Positions 47,145 through 55,818 of a DNA stretch of 64,000 nucleotides are shown in pieces; the first letter of the stretch is position 1; each line of letters opens with the position of its first letter. The DNA comes from Aureimonas sp. SA4125. GTDB taxonomy: Bacteria; Pseudomonadota; Alphaproteobacteria; Rhizobiales; Rhizobiaceae. The stretch lies in contig NZ_AP025032.1 in the NCBI RefSeq assembly GCF_019973775.1, forward strand, positions 4,182,001-4,246,000, written 5' to 3'. The notes under the pieces are model-generated. The model worked only from the letters and a program-made list of their open reading frames with translations, did not search any database and was not told the DNA's origin. A program made the translations under genes and the position numbers.

Positions 47145-47433
47145 AGATGGCCTCGTACAGCATGCGCTCGCCCTGCCGCCCGACCGGAACCAGAAAAACC
47201 GGGGTGCCCTCGCTCTCTTCGCCGACGGGGGCGAGAGCCACCGTGCCCTGCGCGAGCGCGGGCGCAGCCGGCCCGGAAAAGTTCAGGCTAAAACTCATCC
47301 CGTCTGCGCGCAGGCCCTGGCCGAGCGGCGTCACCGCGTCGAGGACGAGCGGCACGACAGACCCGCCGATGCGCGCTTCGAACGCGCCCCCCGCGCATGC
47401 CTGCGCCGATTCCAGTGTCGTCAGCATCGCCAT
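47137..47433 (-). CDS. DUF6916-like small protein
   Basis: The 98-residue product matches the DUF6916 pattern: an N-terminal LTTLESAQACAGGAFEAR, then FSLNFSGP and a C-terminal FLVPVGRQGERMLYEAIFN. The family has no known function but is found beside tail-collar protein sets, as here. The ATG at 47433 follows GGGGTGG. It is convergent with the GNAT gene and overlaps its end by eight bases. Confidence 0.65.
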   Translation of the reverse strand: MAMLTTLESAQACAGGAFEARIGGSVVPLVLDAVTPLGQGLRADGMSFSLNFSGPAAPALAQGTVALAPVGEESEGTPVFLVPVGRQGERMLYEAIFN

Positions 47434-47603
47434 TTGCCACCCCGCTTCGCCCCTGCCGCGCCAGGATACCGGATTTGCGCGGAGCATCGATACCGGCAAT
47501 TGCGGCGCCGGTATTTATCCCTCAACTTGCCTGGAGAGGTTCGCGACGCGGCATCGAAAGATACGCCGCCGAGCGGGCAGGCCACCATCGGGAGACGCTT
47601 GAG

Positions 47604-48368
47604 ATGAGCCAGACCGAGCCCCTACTGCCGCTGTTCTATACGCGGCCGGAAGCCCTGCAGCCGGAGCGGCACGGATTGCTCGGGCTGAAGCCGGAACCGG
47701 ATTTTCGTTTCGCCGCGCGGGCCGTGTCGGTGCCGATCAGCGCTGCGGAAGCGCCCTTCGCGGCGCGGCATTATCCGATCGTCTTTGCCACCGCCGGGGA
47801 GTTCCTACCGCTGGCGGTACTGGGCCTCTCGACCGGCGAAAACCTGTTCGTCGACGCGGCGGGCTTGTGGGAGCCGGGCGCGTACATTCCGTCCTATGTG
47901 CGGCGCTATCCGTTCGTCTTCGCGGCCGAAGATGAACAGGATCGGCTGACCCTCTGTGTCGACCGCGCGGCCGGCCGCATCGTCGAGGACGGCGGCGAAA
48001 AACTGTTCGAGGGCGGCAAACCGACGAAAGTGACCGACAACGCCCTCGATTTTTGCGCAGCCTTCGAGCGCGAGATCGCCGCGACGCGCAAGATCGTCGA
48101 CCTCCTGCGCAAACACGCACTTCTCACCGAAAACCAGGCGACGATGACCCTGCCGAGCGGCTCGAAGATCGCGTTGACGGACTTCATGGTCATCGACACG
48201 ACGGCTGCGGAAAAGCTCTCCGACGAGGTCTTCGCGGAACTGCGTCACAAGGGCGCCTTGCCGCTCCTCTTCGCGCAGATCGCGTCGCGGGCCGGATGGG
48301 GCGATCTCGCGCGCCGGCTTCCCGCAGGCCGCGGCGCGGCTGAGGCGGCAACCGTCACGGCGGCCTGA
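47604..48368 (+). CDS. SapC-family protein
   Basis: The 254-residue protein matches the SapC family (named for a Campylobacter S-layer locus). Markers are HGLLGLKPEPDFRFAA near the start, the central YIPSYVRRYPFVFA, LFEGGKPT and a C-terminal helix before Ala-rich residues. No signal peptide is visible, so it is probably cytoplasmic. Its function is unknown, although placement beside surface-protein genes fits an envelope role. GGGAG ten bases before the ATG at 47604 and conservation set the start within a longer open frame. Confidence 0.82.
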   Translation: MSQTEPLLPLFYTRPEALQPERHGLLGLKPEPDFRFAARAVSVPISAAEAPFAARHYPIVFATAGEFLPLAVLGLSTGENLFVDAAGLWEPGAYIPSYVRRYPFVFAAEDEQDRLTLCVDRAAGRIVEDGGEKLFEGGKPTKVTDNALDFCAAFEREIAATRKIVDLLRKHALLTENQATMTLPSGSKIALTDFMVIDTTAAEKLSDEVFAELRHKGALPLLFAQIASRAGWGDLARRLPAGRGAAEAATVTAA

Positions 48369-48402
48369 GCGGCGCCAGGGAGAAGCGTCCGGTCCCGCGC
48401 CG

Positions 48403-49059
48403 CTACGGGGTCTTCCCACCCGGGGCTTGGCCACCCGGGGCCTGGCCACCCGGGGCCGTCCCAGCCGAGGCCGTGCCAGCCGGTGCCGGGTCGCTCGCCC
48501 GGCCGGCCGTGTAGTCGGCGTAAGCGGCGGAAAAACCGACGAGCGTCACCGGGACGGTGACCGCCTGCTGCTGCGCCGACTGGAACGTCACGTCGAGGGC
48601 GCTGCCGGCCTTCAGCCTGTCGAGCAGGGCCGCGTCGAGGGCGGCGCCGGCATAGCTGCCGTTCTGGTCGGCGGTCTGGATGACCAGCTTCTGGGCCTCG
48701 CCCTTGTCGATCTGCATCTGCACCCCCGCGGGCAGGAACAGCCCATGCGGGAGCGCCAGGAGCAGCGCCGGGAGATTGTCCGCGCCGGGCTGGACCATCA
48801 CCGTCAGCAATCGCTGCTGGCCCTTGCCCTGATCGGCCACGAGATTCTGCAGAACAGTGCAGCGCCTGGCCTCGCCGTCGCCGCTGCAATTGACCTGCCA
48901 GTTGCGTTCCGGCACGGCGGCTCCCGCCTTGGCTGCCGGAGCAGGTGCTGGCGCTGGTACCTGTGCGGGCGCCGCATCTTGCGCGGCAACCGGCGATCCG
49001 GTCGCGGCGGCCACGGCCATGGCAAGGATAAAACCGGCGGCGATGCGCGCTTTGGTCAT
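48403..49059 (-). CDS. Invasion-associated locus B (IalB)-family periplasmic protein
   Basis: The 218-residue protein has a signal peptide cut after VAAQ (about residue 27), an Ala/Pro linker, and the IalB domain. Marks are NWQVNCSGDGEARRC with two cysteines likely to pair, LPHGLFLPAGVQMQID and LLDRLKAGSALDVTFQ. The C terminus ends in an APGGQ repeat run. Such proteins are widespread in Hyphomicrobiales, and the Bartonella member is linked to erythrocyte invasion. The role here is unknown. An ATG directly follows a GTG (49062), with AGGAGGG-type sequence upstream. Confidence 0.85.
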   Translation of the reverse strand: MTKARIAAGFILAMAVAAATGSPVAAQDAAPAQVPAPAPAPAAKAGAAVPERNWQVNCSGDGEARRCTVLQNLVADQGKGQQRLLTVMVQPGADNLPALLLALPHGLFLPAGVQMQIDKGEAQKLVIQTADQNGSYAGAALDAALLDRLKAGSALDVTFQSAQQQAVTVPVTLVGFSAAYADYTAGRASDPAPAGTASAGTAPGGQAPGGQAPGGKTP

Positions 49060-49549
49060 CACGTCCCTCTCCCTCCTGATGCGCGCGGCATTCCGGTCGA
49101 GATGCGCTCGCCGCCCGGCGCTGGCGCATCTTTGCCCGAGCCGCCGGCACAGACAAGCCGGCTTCGGAGGAAGGCTGGATCAGGGGCATTCGGGCCGGAA
49201 TCTCCGCGTTGAGGCCATTCGCTGCCTGGCGAAGTCGAGGAGACATGCCGCTCGATCCCTCCCGGTTCGGCATGCCCTCTTCGGCGATCGACCCCGCGTT
49301 CGCCGGCGACGGGTACCCCTTCTTCTTCCTTCCCGGAGCACTGAACGCCCGCATCGGGTGACGGCCTTGGCGCAGGGCCGGCCGTCACACCGCACGCTCA
49401 TGGCTGGGGACGCCGAGGTCGGACAGAACGGGCCGGCGCATCTCCTGCCCGATCCGACGGTTTCCGGTCAGCCCATGGTCGGGATCGCAGTCACGTTCGG
49501 AACGACGGCACGACCTGGCTGCACAGCGGCCGTGCCCGCCAGGGCCGGC
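49060..49549. other. 490-bp intergenic region with inverted repeat
   Basis: This lies between the IalB-like gene start and the SDR stop, both on the minus strand, so it holds the IalB-like gene promoter and the operon end. A perfect 9-bp inverted repeat GTGACGGCC/GGCCGTCAC (49358-49366 and 49380-49388, 13-base loop) is a reasonable hairpin. Two weaker GCCGGC and ATGCCG/CGGCAT pairs also occur. No supported gene is present. Confidence 0.4.
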
Positions 49550-50320
49550 TCACAGCGATCGGATGGCCCCGCCATCGACCCGCAACCGGCTGCCCGTGAC
49601 ATAGGATGCCTGTTCGGACGCGATGAACGCCACGACCGCGGCGAATTCCTCGGGTCGGCCGTAACGACCGGCGGGAATGGCGGCGGCGGAGGTCTTCTGC
49701 ACCGCCTCGACCGAGGAACCGGTGCGGCTGGCGGCCGCAGCGTCCAGTTCGTCGACGCGGCTGGTCTGGATGCGTCCGGGCATGACGATGTTCACCGTCA
49801 CCCCATCGACGGCCACTTCGCTCGCCAGGGTCTTCGACCAGCCCGCCACGGCGGCGCGGATGCCGTTCGAGAGCGCGAGGTTCGGGATTGGCTGTTCGAT
49901 GCCCGACGAGGCGATCGTCACGATCCGGCCCCACCGGCGCTCCCGCATTCCCGGCAGCAGCCTTTCGGTCAGATGGAACAGGTTTGCGGCCATCACCTCG
50001 AACTGGACGAGCCAATCGCCACGACCCGTCGTCGCGGCCAATCCGGGCGGCGGGCCGCCGGAATTGTTGACGAGGATATCGACCCCGCCCCGTTCCAGAA
50101 TCGCGTCCGCCAGCCGGTCGACGGCGGCGAGATCCGACAGATCGGCCGCCATGGCGGTGAGGGTCGGCCGGCTTCCGGCCCAGGCCTCGATCGATTCCGC
50201 CTTGCGGGCGACCGCGATGACCTCGACCCCTTCGGCGAGCAGGGCTTCGGCGACGGCGCGTCCGAGGCCCCGGCTGGCGCCCATCACGAGCGCCCGCTTG
50301 CCGTTGATTTTCAGATCCAT
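49550..50320 (-). CDS. SDR-family oxidoreductase with altered active site
   Basis: This 256-residue short-chain dehydrogenase has the NADP-binding GASRGLG (14-20), NNSGG (85-89) and catalytic Ser139. The usual YxxxK is replaced by S151-N152-G153-I154-R155 in LALSNGIRAAVAGWSK. A subgroup of SDRs annotated as beta-ketoacyl reductases shares this change. It is the last gene of the catabolic operon and its ATG shares a base with the upstream stop (TGATG), so it is translationally coupled. It probably oxidises or reduces the product of the DapA-like aldolase, which is inference. Confidence 0.85.
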   Translation of the reverse strand: MDLKINGKRALVMGASRGLGRAVAEALLAEGVEVIAVARKAESIEAWAGSRPTLTAMAADLSDLAAVDRLADAILERGGVDILVNNSGGPPPGLAATTGRGDWLVQFEVMAANLFHLTERLLPGMRERRWGRIVTIASSGIEQPIPNLALSNGIRAAVAGWSKTLASEVAVDGVTVNIVMPGRIQTSRVDELDAAAASRTGSSVEAVQKTSAAAIPAGRYGRPEEFAAVVAFIASEQASYVTGSRLRVDGGAIRSL

Positions 50321-51243
50321 CAGTTCAGTTCCTTCAGGCGTTTTTCCTGTCGCGCGATCAACCGCTCGACCTCGGCGATCGACGCGGCGCTCAGGCTGCC
50401 GCCCGGACGGCGCAAGGCCCCATGGGCGATGATGCCGCGCCGCGCCATGGTGTATTTCCGCACGGCGAGGCCGATGCCGGGCTGCTGTTCGTAGCGCGCG
50501 AGCGGCAGGTAGGCGTCAAACAGATCCTGGCCGCGGTCGGCCTCGCCGACCTTGGCGTGCCGCACCACGCCGATCATCATCTCGGGATAGGCAAAGCCCG
50601 TCATGGCGCCGTCGGCGCCGCGGTGCATCTCTTCCGGCAGGAACATTCCGCCATTGCCGCAGAGGATCGATATGCGGCGGTTCAGGGCCCCGTCGGCGCG
50701 CAGCGCCGTGATCTTGTCGAGTCCCGGCCAGTCCTCGTGTTTCAGGCAAACGCAGCTCGGCAGCTCGTTCACGATGCGGCGGATGACGGGCACGGACATC
50801 TGCACGGACGTGACCAGGGGGAAATCCTGCAGGACGAAGGGGACGTCGCCGATAAAGCTCACGGCCTGCGCATAATAGGACACGATCTGGTCGTCGGTCC
50901 TGGCGGCCGAGGGCGGCGCGATCATGACGCCGGCGGCCCCGTCGTCCATCACCATCTGCGTCAGGGATGCCATCTGCGCAAAGCCCGGCGCGGAAACGCC
51001 GACAACGACGGGCACACGGCCGCCGACCCGCGCGAGGATCCGGCGGACGACGCACTGCGATTCCTCGATCGTGAGCTTCTGCGCCTCGCCCATCATGCCG
51101 AGGACCGTCAGCCCCGTCGCCCCCGCTTCCAGGTAGAAGTCGACCATGCGGTCGGTGCTTTCCAGATCGAGCGCACCGTCGGCGTGGAACGGGGTCACGG
51201 CGATGACGTAGACGCCCTCGGCCGCTTCGGTAAGTCTGGTCAC
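50320..51243 (-). CDS. DapA-family lyase/aldolase
   Basis: The 307-residue TIM-barrel protein of the dihydrodipicolinate-synthase/N-acetylneuraminate-lyase family carries the Schiff-base lysine K168 in CVCLKHEDWPG and TVLGMMGEAQKL near residue 50 (GxxGE motif). The relay tyrosine of DapA (YNxP) is missing, and the segment reads VLQDFP instead. It is therefore not a lysine-pathway DapA but a catabolic aldolase or hydratase for an oxo-acid. It overlaps the racemase gene by four bases and the SDR gene by one. Confidence 0.85.
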   Translation of the reverse strand: MTRLTEAAEGVYVIAVTPFHADGALDLESTDRMVDFYLEAGATGLTVLGMMGEAQKLTIEESQCVVRRILARVGGRVPVVVGVSAPGFAQMASLTQMVMDDGAAGVMIAPPSAARTDDQIVSYYAQAVSFIGDVPFVLQDFPLVTSVQMSVPVIRRIVNELPSCVCLKHEDWPGLDKITALRADGALNRRISILCGNGGMFLPEEMHRGADGAMTGFAYPEMMIGVVRHAKVGEADRGQDLFDAYLPLARYEQQPGIGLAVRKYTMARRGIIAHGALRRPGGSLSAASIAEVERLIARQEKRLKELN

Positions 51244-51923
51244 GTGTTGGGTCCCCTTGTCGATTGGTAGGCTCTGGCCAGCGCCACGCGCCCGATGGCC
51301 ATGGCGGCAGCCGCTTCGCAGGGCTCGACCACCGGGCGTCCCACGATCTCGGACAGTTCCGCGCGGTAGCTCGCCATGCCGGCACAGCCCAGAATGATGA
51401 CCTCGGCCCCATGGCTGTCGCGCAGGCAGGTCGCGACATCGCGCAGGCGGGCCAGGGTGCGGTCCCGATCCGACAGTTCGGCAACGCCAAGCTCCAGCGG
51501 CAGGTCGGCGGCGAGGCGGTCCATCACACCCATCGCGCCCAGCATGCGCATGTGACGGGGCACCGACCGGGAGAGGATGGAGACAATGCCGAAACGCTGT
51601 CCCATCGTCATCGCGGTCAGAATCGCACTCTCCGCAATGCCGAGAACCGGATGGCGGCTCTGCTCGCGCAGGGCGGCCAGACCCGGATCGGAAAAGCAGG
51701 CGGTGACGAAGGCGGACGCCTCTGCTTCCAGTGTCGCGGCCCTGGCGAGAAGCGGCATCACCACGCCATCGACATGCGCCTGCGTCTCGATGCCCTTCGG
51801 CCCCTCGTCGAGCTGGATCGCGGCGATCGGCACGGGACTGGCCGCGCGCAGCGGCGCCATCGCCCGGTCGATCCCGTCGGTGACGGTCCGGCTCGAATTG
51901 GGATTGATCATGTAGATCGTCAT
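51240..51923 (-). CDS. Asp/Glu/hydantoin racemase-family protein
   Basis: The 227-residue protein has the two-cysteine active site of this cofactor-free racemase family: Cys76 in TACFSDPG and Cys180 in ILGCAGM. INPNSS at the N terminus is the hydantoin-racemase hallmark. It would interconvert enantiomers of a hydantoin, amino acid or related ring compound. The same stretch of DNA has a D-hydantoinase nearby, matching the classical hydantoin pathway pairing. It lies 16 bp after the amidohydrolase and overlaps the next gene by four bases. Confidence 0.87.
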   Translation of the reverse strand: MTIYMINPNSSRTVTDGIDRAMAPLRAASPVPIAAIQLDEGPKGIETQAHVDGVVMPLLARAATLEAEASAFVTACFSDPGLAALREQSRHPVLGIAESAILTAMTMGQRFGIVSILSRSVPRHMRMLGAMGVMDRLAADLPLELGVAELSDRDRTLARLRDVATCLRDSHGAEVIILGCAGMASYRAELSEIVGRPVVEPCEAAAAMAIGRVALARAYQSTRGPNT

Positions 51924-51939
51924 CGGTCCCCTTCCCTCC

Positions 51940-53388
51940 TCATGCCGGCGCGGCAGGATAGCGTGCGCGGCCCCAGAATCCTTCCGGCAGAGCCAGCATC
52001 TCTCGCGCCCCCAGACGGTCGATCATTCGCTCCGCCTCGCGTTGCGCATTGGCCAGCACTGCGGCCTGGTCGGTGTGAACGGGCTTGCCGCCCCGCAGCA
52101 GAACCCTGCCGCCGACGACGACCGTCTCCACGTCGTTGCCATTGGCGAAATAAACGACGCGGAAGGGCTCCATGTTGACGGGATGGAGATGCGGCCGCTG
52201 CATGTCGATCAGGATCAGATCGGCGGCCTTGCCGGGTTCCAGCGAACCGATCACCTTGTCGAGCCCGAGTGCCTTGGCCGCATCGATCGTGACCATCTCC
52301 AGCGCCTTGCCGGGAGGAAGGACGGACGGATCGCGAAAGTGCCGACGGTGATAGTGCATCGCCTGCTGCATGTGGCGGAACATGTCGCCCGACCGGTCCG
52401 GCGCGGTCGCATCCGAGCCGATCGCCACCACCGCGCCGGTTTCCATCAGTTCGATCGCGGGGCAACGCCCCATCACGGAGGCGATGGCGGAAGGGTTGTG
52501 GGCGACCCGCGTCTGCGTTTCGGCGCAGAGGGCGATCTCGTCGTCATGGAGGTCGATGCAGTGCGACAGGAGGGCGTCGGGACCCAGAAGCCCCAGCGCC
52601 TGCGCCCGCCGCAACGAGCCGCGCCAGTGCCCGTCCTGCGTGAACAGCACGCCCCGCTCCCGGGACAGGGCCCGCACCACCTGCGCCTGGCGCACCGCCT
52701 CCGCATAAACTTCCGCGGGCATCTCGGCTTCGTGCTCGTCGCGCAGCACCGGGTAAAGCAGCGCGATGCTGAGGGTGCCCTTGCCGTGCCACTGGTCGAT
52801 CAGATCGCGGCAGGTCGCCATCTGGCGCTCGAAGCTGACCGGATAGGGGACGGCGCGATCCTCGGCGTCGCGCCTCGCGTAAGTGCGGGGGTGTGGCGCC
52901 CGCGTCGGGCCGACGGCGACGACGGACCGTGTGCCGATATCGGCGACGCCGTCGCAATGCGCCGACCCGTACTGCGGATCGTCCGTCCGCATGATGGTGT
53001 CGCCGCCCCCGAGCAGCGATACGCCGCACGTCACGCCGAAGCGCAGGCGCTCCAGCGCGGCAAGCCGGGCCTCGGCATACCAGAACTCGGGCGGGGAGGC
53101 GGTGGTGTAGACCTCTCCGCAGATTTCCTCCCAGTGGTTGCCCTGCTCCATGCCCATGGTCTTGATCAGCCCGTGCCCGGCATGGGCGTGCACGTCGATC
53201 AGCCCGGGCAGCACGACCTTGCCCGCGGCGTCGATCACCTCCGCGGCCTGGTACGCGCTGTCGATTTCGTCCTTCGGACCGATCGCAAGGATCTTGCCAT
53301 CGGCTAGGGCAACCGAGCCGTTGGCGATCACCCGGCGTTCCCCGTCCATGGTGATGATGCACGCGCCGGAAATGACGAGATCAGCCAT
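51940..53388 (-). CDS. TRZ/ATZ-type amidohydrolase
   Basis: The 482-residue metal-dependent hydrolase belongs to the AtzA/TrzN/8-oxoguanine-deaminase group. Metal-ligand candidates are the DVHAH motif (near residue 67), DGHW, LLSHCIDL and the aspartate in VAIGSDATAPDRSGDM. The N- and C-terminal composite-sandwich strands (DLVISGACIITMDG, GKAADLILID) are intact. It likely removes an amino group or opens an amide in a nitrogen heterocycle. The ATG at 53388 lies eight bases inside the upstream binding-protein gene. The 505-codon frame before it is that gene's sequence read in another frame. Confidence 0.87.
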   Translation of the reverse strand: MADLVISGACIITMDGERRVIANGSVALADGKILAIGPKDEIDSAYQAAEVIDAAGKVVLPGLIDVHAHAGHGLIKTMGMEQGNHWEEICGEVYTTASPPEFWYAEARLAALERLRFGVTCGVSLLGGGDTIMRTDDPQYGSAHCDGVADIGTRSVVAVGPTRAPHPRTYARRDAEDRAVPYPVSFERQMATCRDLIDQWHGKGTLSIALLYPVLRDEHEAEMPAEVYAEAVRQAQVVRALSRERGVLFTQDGHWRGSLRRAQALGLLGPDALLSHCIDLHDDEIALCAETQTRVAHNPSAIASVMGRCPAIELMETGAVVAIGSDATAPDRSGDMFRHMQQAMHYHRRHFRDPSVLPPGKALEMVTIDAAKALGLDKVIGSLEPGKAADLILIDMQRPHLHPVNMEPFRVVYFANGNDVETVVVGGRVLLRGGKPVHTDQAAVLANAQREAERMIDRLGAREMLALPEGFWGRARYPAAPA

Positions 53389-54805
53389 GGGCCACCATCG
53401 GCAATCGCGTGACATCGAGGACGGCGTCGACACCCAGCGAAAAATCCGGATGCTCACCGACCAGGCCGACGACGCGCACGGGGTTGTAGAGGGTCAGCCA
53501 GGGTGGATCCGACTGCATCACGCGAAACGCCCGCCGGTAGATCGCCGCACGCGCCGCGTCATCGGGGCAGCGCCGGCCCGCGTCGATCAGCGCCTCGACC
53601 TCGCCATTGTGGTAGCCCTCCCACCACGAGCCCCTGACCCGCGCATCGAGCTTTTCGGCCAGGACACGATAGGTCGACAGCGGGCTGGAATCGAAGACCG
53701 CCAGGTCGCGTATCTCCTTGCGCCGGACCATGTGGGCGTAGGCCTCGCGATCCTCGTGATAGGTCACGTCCAGCGTGACCCCGATCCGCGACAGCTGCTC
53801 CGCCAGCGCCGCAGTCAGCCGCACCGCCTCGTCCGGCAGGCGGGTCGGGCAGGAAACGCCGAGGGTGAGCCCCTCCGGATATCCCGCCTCGGACATCAGG
53901 CGGCGGGCCGACGCCAGATCCGATGGCCGCGCCGCCGTCGCCTCGGCGCCGAAGTGGACGGGGCTGACAAAGCCGTAAAGCGGCGTCGCGCCGCCCTCCA
54001 TCACGTCCCGCACCAGCGCCTCGCGGTCGAGGGCGAGATCGAGGGCGCGCCGCAGGCGACTGTCCGTCAGGGGACCCTCGGATGCATTCATCAGAAAGAT
54101 GATCGCCACCGGATTGAGGACCTCGACGCGCGTGATCCCCGTCCCGAGCACCGTTCGGAAAGGCAGGTTCGTCGCCGCGTCTGCCCGTCGTTCACGCAAG
54201 GCGCTCGCCCGTTCTTCGGCGTCCGGCATGGCCCGGAAGATCAGCCCGGGCGCCGCGGGCTTCAGGGACGCCGGTTCCAGCTGGACCTCGCCCGCACGAA
54301 CCCCGGCGATCCGGTAGGGTCCGGTGCCGGCCATGGCCGTCAGCTCGCCCGCGTCCATCCGCCCGAGACAGGCGGGGGAGACGACAAAAGCCTGCACCAG
54401 AACATCCAGAAGGTCGGCCATGGGCTCATCCAGTCGGATCCGGAGCGCCAATCCGTCGCACTCGATAGCCGCGTTCCCCAGATACTGCCGCCACACGGCC
54501 GGGGCCCCCAGCGTATAACCCTTGTCCTCGCGCGCCATGCGCTGCAGAGACTTCACGACGGCCGGCGCGTCGCAGGCGGTGCCGTCGTGGAACACGGCGC
54601 CGGCGCGCAGCACGAAGTCCCAGGTGCAGGCATCGGCGCTGACCGTCCAGCTCTCCGCCAGACCGGGGCCGAAGTGGGTCCCGACGCGGCGGACGAGCGT
54701 CTCCAATGCGGCGGAGAGGATCGACAGATCGTCGGCGGCGTCGGTGCAGTCGTGCGGATCGACGAGATCGGCCCTCCGCTGCAGGATGACGAGCGGCGCG
54801 GTCAC
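53381..54805 (-). CDS. Family-5 solute-binding protein lacking a signal peptide
   Basis: The 474-residue protein is a peptide/nickel-type (SBP_bac_5) binding protein. Marks are LVRRVGTHFGPGLAESW, the FVLRAGAVFHDGT motif, GTGPYRI near residue 160 and RLRRALDLALDREAL. It begins directly in mature-type sequence ([19 protein letters not shown]), with no hydrophobic export signal and no upstream room, because its ATG overlaps the ATPase gene by four bases. It may therefore work in the cytoplasm as a ligand carrier or sensor. It is the second binding protein in the operon. Confidence 0.85.
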   Translation of the reverse strand: MTAPLVILQRRADLVDPHDCTDAADDLSILSAALETLVRRVGTHFGPGLAESWTVSADACTWDFVLRAGAVFHDGTACDAPAVVKSLQRMAREDKGYTLGAPAVWRQYLGNAAIECDGLALRIRLDEPMADLLDVLVQAFVVSPACLGRMDAGELTAMAGTGPYRIAGVRAGEVQLEPASLKPAAPGLIFRAMPDAEERASALRERRADAATNLPFRTVLGTGITRVEVLNPVAIIFLMNASEGPLTDSRLRRALDLALDREALVRDVMEGGATPLYGFVSPVHFGAEATAARPSDLASARRLMSEAGYPEGLTLGVSCPTRLPDEAVRLTAALAEQLSRIGVTLDVTYHEDREAYAHMVRRKEIRDLAVFDSSPLSTYRVLAEKLDARVRGSWWEGYHNGEVEALIDAGRRCPDDAARAAIYRRAFRVMQSDPPWLTLYNPVRVVGLVGEHPDFSLGVDAVLDVTRLPMVAHG

Positions 54806-55818
54806 GGCGTGTCCCTTTCGGGTTCGTCGGTCAGGTGGCAGGCGACGGACTGGCCGTCTCCCACGTCCCGAAGCAGGGGGCGCTCGGCGGCGCAGCGGTC
54901 CCAGGCGAAGGGGCAGCGGTTGCGGAAGCAGCAGCCGCTCGGCAGGGAGAGGGCGCTGGGAACCTCGCCCTGCAGCAGGATTTCCGGCCGCGAGCGGGCC
55001 GGATTGATGCTGGGCGCGGCGGACAGGAGAGCCCGCGTGTAGGGGTGGCGCGGCCGGGCGAAAAGGCCGTCGCGCGGGCCGATCTCGACCAGGAAGCCGA
55101 GATACATCACCCCGATGCGGTCGGCGATGTGATGCACCACCGACAGATCGTGGCTGATGAAGAGATAGGCCAGCCCGAACTCGTCGCGCAGATCCATCAT
55201 CAGGTTGAGGATCTGCGCCTGGACGGACACATCGAGCGCCGAGACAGGCTCGTCGGCGATGATCAGGCCGGGATTGACAGACAGAGCGCGGGCAATGCCG
55301 ATCCGCTGGCGCTGGCCGCCGGAGAACTGGTGCGGATAGCGCCCGGCATGCTCGGCGTTCAGGCCGACCTTCGCCAGCAGCGCGGCGACGCGCTCGCGAA
55401 CCTCGGGCGCGGAGAGGCCCGCTTGCGCGCGCAGCGGCTCGGCGACGATGTCGCGCACCTTCTGCCTCGGGTTGAGCGAGGCATAAGGGTCCTGGAAGAT
55501 CATCTGCATCTTCGAGCGATAGGGAAGCAGGGCCGTCTGGCCGAGGGAGGCGATGTCCGCGCCCTCCAGCCGGATTGAGCCCCCGGTCGGTTCGTAGATG
55601 CGGGCCACGGCCTTGGCCAGGGTCGACTTGCCGCAGCCGGATTCGCCGACGATCGCCAGCACCTCGCCCTTGGCGATGGAGAAGCTGACGCCGTTGACCG
55701 CCCTGACCACCAGCTCGCTGAGATGCAGGCGGCCGCCTTTCAGGCTGATCCGCTCGAGCAGGCCGGGATTCAGCCGGAACTCCTGCTGCAGGTCCTGCAC
55801 GTCGAGCATGGCCGTCAT
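54802..55818 (-). CDS. Oligopeptide-type ABC transporter ATPase (DppF/OppF)
   Basis: The 338-residue ATPase has Walker [21 protein letters not shown]-loop, signature FSGGQRQR, Walker [12 protein letters not shown] and H-loop ISHD. The C-terminal oligo_HPY domain includes [10 protein letters not shown] and a four-cysteine segment ([14 protein letters not shown]) known from some members to bind an iron-sulfur cluster. It partners DppD and energises import by DppB and DppC. It overlaps both neighbours by ATGA. Confidence 0.92.
   Translation of the reverse strand: MTAMLDVQDLQQEFRLNPGLLERISLKGGRLHLSELVVRAVNGVSFSIAKGEVLAIVGESGCGKSTLAKAVARIYEPTGGSIRLEGADIASLGQTALLPYRSKMQMIFQDPYASLNPRQKVRDIVAEPLRAQAGLSAPEVRERVAALLAKVGLNAEHAGRYPHQFSGGQRQRIGIARALSVNPGLIIADEPVSALDVSVQAQILNLMMDLRDEFGLAYLFISHDLSVVHHIADRIGVMYLGFLVEIGPRDGLFARPRHPYTRALLSAAPSINPARSRPEILLQGEVPSALSLPSGCCFRNRCPFAWDRCAAERPLLRDVGDGQSVACHLTDEPERDTP

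Noticed and set aside
49245..49361. A 38-codon plus-strand ORF with GAGGAG before its ATG
   Set aside because: The ribosome site is only two bases from the ATG, the peptide is Pro/Phe-rich without family resemblance, and it is embedded in inverted repeats.
52042..53307. A 421-codon plus-strand frame opposite the amidohydrolase
   Set aside because: His/Arg-rich shadow; the minus-strand gene has full family motifs.
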